A stretch of 64,000 bases of DNA, from the NCBI RefSeq assembly GCF_038051945.1, contig NZ_CP150302.1, positions 3,286,001-3,350,000 on the forward strand, given 5' to 3'. The notes under the pieces are model-generated. The model made no database searches and was not told the origin of the DNA. It saw only the letters and a list, made by a program, of their open reading frames with translations. Within the stretch, counting starts at the first letter, position 1; each line of letters starts with the position of its first letter. A program made the translations under genes and the position numbers. Positions 59,535-64,000 of the stretch are shown in pieces. This stretch comes from Paenibacillus sp. FSL H3-0469. GTDB taxonomy: Bacteria; Bacillota; Bacilli; Paenibacillales; Paenibacillaceae.

Positions 59535-61285
59535 GGCTGTTCCCCCTCTTCCCGTCTCATACTCAGCAGCACCTTCAACCCGCCCAGCTCGCTGCGTGAA
59601 ACCTCAATTCCAAACTCCGGCCCATATTTCAGTTGAAGCCGGCGGTGCACATTGAGGACCCCTGTCGTTTCCATAGCTTCTTCAGCCAGAGTCAGCGTTC
59701 TTCGCAGCGCCTCCAGCTTTCCGTCGTCCAGCGCTTCGCCGTTATCCTCAACCCCGATAACAAGCCGGTCCGTTCCTTCCTCCCGGAAGGATACCCGCAG
59801 AATTCCTCCTGCCAGCTTGTTCTCCAATCCGTAGGCATAGGCGTTCTCAATTAATGGTTGTACAATGAGCCGGGGCACCATGGAAGACTCCCATCCCTGA
59901 GGTATGGGCTCCAGTTCGGATATGACCGTACCGGAGAAGCGGATGTTCTGAATTTCCACATAGGACCAGGCATGCTTCATCTCAGCAAGCAAACTGACCT
60001 GCTCCGCCCCATTTCGTGTGATGAATTGGAAATAACCGCTGAGATGACGAAGCATCCGGTCGGCTACTTCAAATTCCCTCATCCGGACAAGACCCTGCAG
60101 AATAAAGAAGGTGTTGTAGAAAAAATGGGGGTTAATCTGCGATTGCAGTTGCTTCAGCTCAGACTGCTGGGATCGGATTCTCTGCTCATACACTTCATGA
60201 ATTAATTCCTGAATCCGTTCCAGCATGTGGTTGAAGTGATTATACACATAATTGAATTCATCCTGATTGCCGTGATATAGCCTGACGCTCAGGTCCCCTC
60301 TCTCCACTCTCCGGAAGGAAGTAATCAGCCGCCTCATCGGCTTATGAATAAAGCGGTAAATCCAGTAGGAGAAAACTACGACGAGCAGCAAAGCGATCAG
60401 CGACACCCCCCAAATCCAGCGCCGGTGCTTGCTCAGAGGCTCAAGGACCGTTTCCGCAGGAACAAAAACAGCCAGCGTCGTCCCTAGCAGCGGTGAATAT
60501 TCACTGGCTCCAAAATAGTCAATTCCCTCAGATTCCAGCCGGTATTGACCGGATGTGCCGCCTTCATTGAGCAGTTCACCCTGCAGACCTTCCCCGAGCG
60601 CAGCCAGCAGCGAGTCCTCCACACCGGAAGCAATCTGCCACTGCCCGCCCGTATCCATCCATACTGCTCCGCCGCCTTCCCCCTCGGCCATGCTGGAGAG
60701 TGCACGGAGAATTTCCGGGCGGGACAGCTGAATCTCAATGGCCAGCACAGGCGGCCGGCCGGCGTACACAGCATCAGGATACACCCCGCTCATCAGCAGC
60801 TTCTCCCCCAAACCGAAAATCGGCGATTTCATATGGGCCGGGTTCAGAAGTTCTTCCAGCTCTTCAGGCGGCATCGCACTGTCGAAATTGTTGGCATTAA
60901 TACTTCTGTCCATGGAGGGAATATACAGCTTAACGTTCTCCACGAACGGGCTGGAGCTTTTGAGCAAATACAATTTATTCTTGGCAGATAATAAGGCGCG
61001 GATTCGTTCGTAGTCATTCAACTGATCCGGAACCGTCGCCAGCAAGAGCAGGTCGTCATCATTGACATACTCCAGCTTCAGCCGCGTAAGCCGTGTCAGC
61101 TCTGTCTCCAGCGAAGTCAGATAGAAGTGGACACGGCTGGCCATGGATTCCGAGATTTGCTTCTGGACAACCTCTTGCCCGGATTGATTCATGATCAGCC
61201 CTGACAGGTAGAGCGGAATAATAACAAGCAAGAAAGCCATAACAAGTTTGGGATAAATTGAAAGCGCTCTCATAAATCTTGTCAA
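59531..61285 (-). CDS. Sensor histidine kinase of YesM family
   Basis: About 584 residues: membrane segment near residues 10-32, an extracellular sensor of about 260 residues, a second membrane segment (WIWGVSLIALLLVVVFSYWI), HAMP (PMRRLITSFRRVERGDLSVR), and a His_kinase domain with phosphoacceptor His in QINPHFFYNTFF and ATP-binding GVEDNGEAL. It senses an external sugar or the loaded lipoprotein. A TTG start at 61283-61285 is chosen because AAGGAGAG lies 7 nt upstream; longer frames have no site. A consensus cre site overlaps codons 5-10, suggesting repression by CcpA when better sugars are present. First gene of the locus. Confidence 0.92.
   Translation of the reverse strand: MTRFMRALSIYPKLVMAFLLVIIPLYLSGLIMNQSGQEVVQKQISESMASRVHFYLTSLETELTRLTRLKLEYVNDDDLLLLATVPDQLNDYERIRALLSAKNKLYLLKSSSPFVENVKLYIPSMDRSINANNFDSAMPPEELEELLNPAHMKSPIFGLGEKLLMSGVYPDAVYAGRPPVLAIEIQLSRPEILRALSSMAEGEGGGAVWMDTGGQWQIASGVEDSLLAALGEGLQGELLNEGGTSGQYRLESEGIDYFGASEYSPLLGTTLAVFVPAETVLEPLSKHRRWIWGVSLIALLLVVVFSYWIYRFIHKPMRRLITSFRRVERGDLSVRLYHGNQDEFNYVYNHFNHMLERIQELIHEVYEQRIRSQQSELKQLQSQINPHFFYNTFFILQGLVRMREFEVADRMLRHLSGYFQFITRNGAEQVSLLAEMKHAWSYVEIQNIRFSGTVISELEPIPQGWESSMVPRLIVQPLIENAYAYGLENKLAGGILRVSFREEGTDRLVIGVEDNGEALDDGKLEALRRTLTLAEEAMETTGVLNVHRRLQLKYGPEFGIEVSRSELGGLKVLLSMRREEGEQP
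61258..61273. promoter_or_regulatory. cre site (CcpA operator) inside the start of the kinase gene
   Basis: TTGAAAGCGCTCTCAT matches the Bacillus consensus WTGNAANCGNWNNCAW at every position. It covers codons 5-10 of the kinase, a typical roadblock position. Confidence 0.75.
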
Positions 61286-61360
61286 TAGTATCTCTCCTTC
61301 AAAAGCTTTCCTTCGTATCGACATCATACCTCTGTAACAGGTCCTGGAACAACAAAACAA

Positions 61361-61437
61361 CCCCACAAGCTATCCATGCCGCTGGCGCGGCACCACAGAA
61401 AATGGAAATGGGGAAGTAAAGTTATTTCCAAGGTAGG
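61361..61437. repeat. Dispersed intergenic repeat, inner module (copy R2)
   Basis: Begins CCCCACAA and carries the module ATCCATGCC...GGCACCACAGAA...TGGAAATGGGGAAGTAAA...AAGGTAG also present in R3. It lacks the TGAGGCTTTAGC...GCGGGG right part of R1 and R3. Confidence 0.75.
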
Positions 61438-61531
61438 CTTCGCGGTTTTTTGGTGCATGAAATAAATAATTTGGGTGATTGCCGGACTGGGCGTCTCTTA
61501 TATTGCCAAAAAGACACCTATTCTGCTGATT

Positions 61532-61660
61532 GCGGACTGAGTGGCCGTTATTGGGTCTGGACGAGCCGAAAACAAGAGCAAATAAGTTAGTTAAGAGCAC
61601 CTCAGTCCGCCGAGCGTGCAGAATAGCCCAAACGTCTGAAATAACGGCCTTCCAGTCCGC
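61532..61660. repeat. Large inverted repeat with 21-bp arms
   Basis: GCGGACTG-AGT-GGCCGTTATT (61532-61552) and its complement (61640-61660) match at 18 of 21 positions, with an 87-bp centre that holds further TTGGG/CCCAA pairing. It looks like a mobile intergenic element of the REP or MITE type, without coding capacity. Confidence 0.7.
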
Positions 61661-61745
61661 ATGGATTGCAGTAGCATGGATGATGTACGGCTGCGATAGG
61701 CAAAACTACTGAATTCTACGTACATACCCAAGACTATACAAAATA

Positions 61746-61886
61746 CCCCCACAAAGCCATCCATGCCCTGACGCGGCACCACAGAAGATGGAAATGGGGA
61801 AGTAAAGCTATTTCCAGGGTAGTGAGGCTTTAGCGTAGGTGTTGACTCAGGTACTTTGCGGGGACCCCAAAACATATAAATTCTAT
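61746..61886. repeat. Dispersed intergenic repeat, long form (copy R3)
   Basis: Same ends as R1 (CCCCACAAAG ... GCGGGG, then AACATATAAATTCTAT) but with a 66-bp insert at 61757-61822 that matches R2. R1 lacks this insert exactly. It directly follows the esterase terminator, as R1 follows the ygxA terminator. Confidence 0.8.
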
Positions 61887-61892
61887 CTATCA

Positions 61893-61916
61893 AGAAAGAG
61901 AGGCGGTTCGCCTCTC
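61893..61916 (-). terminator. Terminator of the esterase gene
   Basis: On the minus strand GAGAGGC pairs with GCCTCTC around a 5-nt loop, followed by TTTCTTG. It overlaps the stop codon. Confidence 0.8.
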
Positions 61917-62874
61917 ACATTTCAAGCAGAAATTGTATCGTCTTGTCCTCGAAGCCCGGCAGCCGTTCATGAATAAAATCGGGGTAAATCTCCAGTGTCT
62001 TCTCGCTGCGGATGCGGTTGTAGGCAGCGAACTGAGTGGAAGGCGGGCACACCGTGTCCAGCAAGCCCACACCCAGCATCACTTTTCCTTGAATCCGGTC
62101 CGCCAGATGTTGAACATCAATGTATCCGAGCCGTTCAAAAATCTCGTCCTCCCGCAGGTGCTGGGGATCGCGGTGACGAAAAAAAGTCCGCAGTTCCTCG
62201 TAGGCATCTCTGGCCAGGTCCATTTCCCAGACCCGTTTGTAATCACACAGGAACGGAACACTGGGCGCAGCCCGGTTGATCCGCGGCTCAAGCGCCGCAC
62301 AGGCCAGCGCCAGCCCTCCTCCCTGCGATCCTCCGATTGCCGCGACACGGGCAGCATCCACTTCCGGCATGTCCATTACAATCGCGGCCAGCTGCGCCGC
62401 ATCAAGAAAGATCTGCCGGAACAGCAACTGTTCGGCTGAATCATCCAGTCCGCGAATCAGGTGCCCTTTATGTGTGGTTCCTTTGACCCCTCCGACATCT
62501 TCGGACAATCCTCCCTGACCTCTGCAATCCATTGCAGCTATAGTAAAGCCCAAGGAAGCATAGATCAGCTTGTCGGCCCAGTCATCCGAGTGGTGGGCGT
62601 ACCCGTGGAACTGCACCACCGCCGGATGCGGGCCGGCAGCACGCTTCGGCTTGATCAGCTTCGCGTGGATACGCGCTCCACCTGTCCCTGTAAAATATAA
62701 ATGAAAGCATTCAGCGTACGGAACCTGAAACTCGCTTCTCACCAATTCAACTTGGGCATCCGTCGTTCTCATCTCTTGCAATGCTTGTTCCCAATAAGCC
62801 TCGAAGTTGGCCGGACGGGGGGTCCGTCCCTCGTAAGTCAATAATTGCTCCAGCGGCAGATCGATAAGCGGCAT
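61915..62874 (-). CDS. Acetylxylan esterase / cephalosporin-C deacetylase (CE7)
   Basis: 319 residues of the CE7 (Axe1) alpha/beta hydrolase family. Nucleophile Ser in AAIGGSQGGGLA, Asp in VGLLDTVCPPSTQ and His in YPDFIHERLPGF complete the triad; RGQGGLSEDVGG is the family RGQ motif. It removes acetyl groups from short acetylated xylo-oligosaccharides in the cytosol. It diverges from the PocR-AraC gene at 62980 and lies upstream of the catabolic locus on the same strand. It fits an acetylated plant hemicellulose diet. ATG preceded by GAGGTGC. Confidence 0.93.
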   Translation of the reverse strand: MPLIDLPLEQLLTYEGRTPRPANFEAYWEQALQEMRTTDAQVELVRSEFQVPYAECFHLYFTGTGGARIHAKLIKPKRAAGPHPAVVQFHGYAHHSDDWADKLIYASLGFTIAAMDCRGQGGLSEDVGGVKGTTHKGHLIRGLDDSAEQLLFRQIFLDAAQLAAIVMDMPEVDAARVAAIGGSQGGGLALACAALEPRINRAAPSVPFLCDYKRVWEMDLARDAYEELRTFFRHRDPQHLREDEIFERLGYIDVQHLADRIQGKVMLGVGLLDTVCPPSTQFAAYNRIRSEKTLEIYPDFIHERLPGFEDKTIQFLLEM

Positions 62875-62979
62875 TCTAAAAGCACCTCGTCTCTTTTTTT
62901 TGTTTGTATGTCACACATAAGATACAGTACAATGTTGCCAGCAACGAGTGATCCATCCGGAAGAAGAGGAGGCAGCATA

Positions 62980-63843
62980 ATGGGCTTGTTGTTCAACTTA
63001 TCGGACGTCAAGGAACTGCTGCGCAATTTTTATACATTGACCGGTATCCGCACAGTGATTTTCGACAATTCCTTTCATGAGCTGGCTGCTTATCCCACCC
63101 GCCATTCGACCTATTGCCATATCATCCGGAGTGATCCGCGCGCGGAGGCCCAGTGCATCCTCTGCGACCAGCAGGCCTGTACCCAAGTGAAAAAGGAGAA
63201 GCAGCTATATACCTATCAATGTCATGCCGGACTTACAGAAACGGTGGTTCCTATTCAAACGGATAATCAGGTCATCGGGTATATTATGTTCGGCCAACTG
63301 CTGCAGACCGGAGAACGCGATGAGCTATGGCAGAGGGTCTATGAGAATATAGGCGTCTATCAGGTGGATATGGATAAACTGCACCATGCCTTTCAGCAAA
63401 AAAAACAGATCTCCAAGGAAATCATTGATGCTTATGCCAAAACCATGGAGATGAGCGCCAGCTACCTGTATCTGTCCCGGATGCTGATTCTGAAGGAGGA
63501 TTCGCTCGCACAAAAGATTGACAGTTATATTACAGATCATATTAAGGAGCATCTGTCCGTTCCTGTTCTGTGCAGGGAGTTCAGCATCAGCAAATCCCAT
63601 CTCTACAAGCTCTCGGAGCAGAACTTTGGCATGGGCATTGCGGAATATATCCGCAACCTGCGCATTCAAATGGCCAAACGGCTGCTGGGTGACACCGACA
63701 GTCCGATCTACGAAATTGCGGAGCAAGTCGGCATTCCCGATTATAATTACTTTACCAAAGCCTTTAAAAAGGTCACCGGCACATTGCCCAGAGTCTACCG
63801 CAAAGAAAATCCTTTGCAGGGACGCACTATGGACCGGTTCTGA
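62980..63843 (+). CDS. AraC-family regulator with PocR ligand-binding domain
   Basis: About 287 residues. N-terminal PocR sensor with the cysteine set CHIIRSDPRAEAQCILC and a further CHAG, typical of PocR domains. C-terminal helix-turn-helix pair (SVPVLCREFSISKSHLYKLS; IYEIAEQVGIPDYNYF). The start at 62980 is fixed by GAGGAGGCAGCATA just upstream; a longer frame overlaps the esterase start. It diverges from the esterase gene across 105 bp and probably controls it. Confidence 0.9.
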   Translation: MGLLFNLSDVKELLRNFYTLTGIRTVIFDNSFHELAAYPTRHSTYCHIIRSDPRAEAQCILCDQQACTQVKKEKQLYTYQCHAGLTETVVPIQTDNQVIGYIMFGQLLQTGERDELWQRVYENIGVYQVDMDKLHHAFQQKKQISKEIIDAYAKTMEMSASYLYLSRMLILKEDSLAQKIDSYITDHIKEHLSVPVLCREFSISKSHLYKLSEQNFGMGIAEYIRNLRIQMAKRLLGDTDSPIYEIAEQVGIPDYNYFTKAFKKVTGTLPRVYRKENPLQGRTMDRF

Positions 63844-64000
63844 TTATAAGTGGAAGCGTATACAGGAGGGGAGGCGTCATGGCTGTCTCCCGCAAGCAGC
63901 CGATTGTTATCACCCCCGGTTTATAGATCTATTGCCCTGCTCTTTGCTGATCTTATCATCCGTTCCCTAGACCAAAATAGTAATAATCGTTTGAATTAAT
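63844..64000 (+). other. Tail region with a 15-codon ORF behind a strong ribosome binding site
   Basis: At 63879-63926 ATG GCT GTC TCC begins a 15-codon frame (MAVSRKQPIVITPGL, then TAG), preceded by an excellent AGGAGGGGAGGCGTC. The next stretch in another frame reads SIALLFADLIIRSL, like a membrane protein. It may be the start of a frameshifted gene, or a leader peptide; the window ends too soon to tell. Confidence 0.35.

Larger units (their letters stand above)
61286..61914. other. Repeat-rich intergenic region between kinase and esterase
   Basis: 629 bp without a credible gene. It holds dispersed repeat R2 (61361-61437), a large inverted repeat (61532-61660), dispersed repeat R3 (61746-61886) and the esterase terminator (61893-61916). 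The promoter of the kinase operon should lie close to 61290-61360 but I could not place it. Confidence 0.7.

Overview
The window looks like chromosomal DNA from a Paenibacillus-type member of the Bacillales. The support is: strong AGGAGG-type ribosome binding sites with frequent GTG/TTG starts; many YesM/AraC-type two-component and AraC regulators beside sugar ABC importers that have no ATPase of their own; and the neighbour set perR - ygzB - ygxA - rRNA operon - tRNA array, which matches the rrnD/trnD neighbourhood of Bacillus subtilis. The species cannot be fixed from the sequence alone.

Left third (1-23.7 kb): a BMP-type nucleoside-like ABC importer (lipoprotein, double ATPase, permease cut by the left edge); two AraC-type regulators; a complete IS4-family insertion sequence (7352-8627); an intergenic stretch full of hairpins and palindromes; and a galactoside-type module (solute-binding lipoprotein and two permeases, a divergent AraC regulator, a GH2 beta-galactosidase). 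Then come small regulator/target pairs: MerR with a divergent aldo/keto reductase and a textbook 19-bp-spacer promoter, TetR with a divergent CruF/DUF422-like membrane protein, MarR with a small unknown protein, and GntR with a CynX-type MFS exporter preceded by a Fur-box-like palindrome.

Middle (23.9-30.7 kb): one rRNA operon on the minus strand (16S, 23S, then 16 tRNA genes in the order Asn-Ser-Glu-Val-fMet-Asp-Phe-Thr-Tyr-Trp-His-His-Gln-Gly-Cys-Leu), with two tandem promoters, processing stems around 16S and 23S, and a terminator. No 5S gene lies between 23S and tRNA-Asn. The tRNA-Phe gene has a mismatched acceptor stem, tRNA-His is duplicated exactly, and a scrap of the tRNA-Ser 3' end is repeated. 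Upstream lie ygxA, ygzB, a GH18 protein, perR, a DUF4097 membrane protein, a GNAT enzyme and gatCAB.

Right third (40.7-64 kb): a collinear minus-strand catabolic locus of about 20.5 kb: histidine kinase and AraC-type response regulator, a solute-binding lipoprotein, a GH32-like enzyme, a large secreted DUF6259-type glycosidase, a second paralogous solute-binding lipoprotein, two permeases, a GH31 alpha-glycosidase, an FGGY sugar kinase, a class II aldolase, a DUF4432 aldose epimerase and an arabinose-isomerase-family enzyme. Read as one system, it senses, cleaves and imports an oligosaccharide, then runs isomerase -> kinase -> aldolase on the released sugar. It does not use the usual AraB/AraD steps, and this is the best candidate here for an undescribed pathway. 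A CE7 acetyl esterase and a divergent PocR-AraC regulator follow. The 629-bp gap between the kinase and the esterase carries three stacked repeats, one of which is shared with the region upstream of the rRNA operon.
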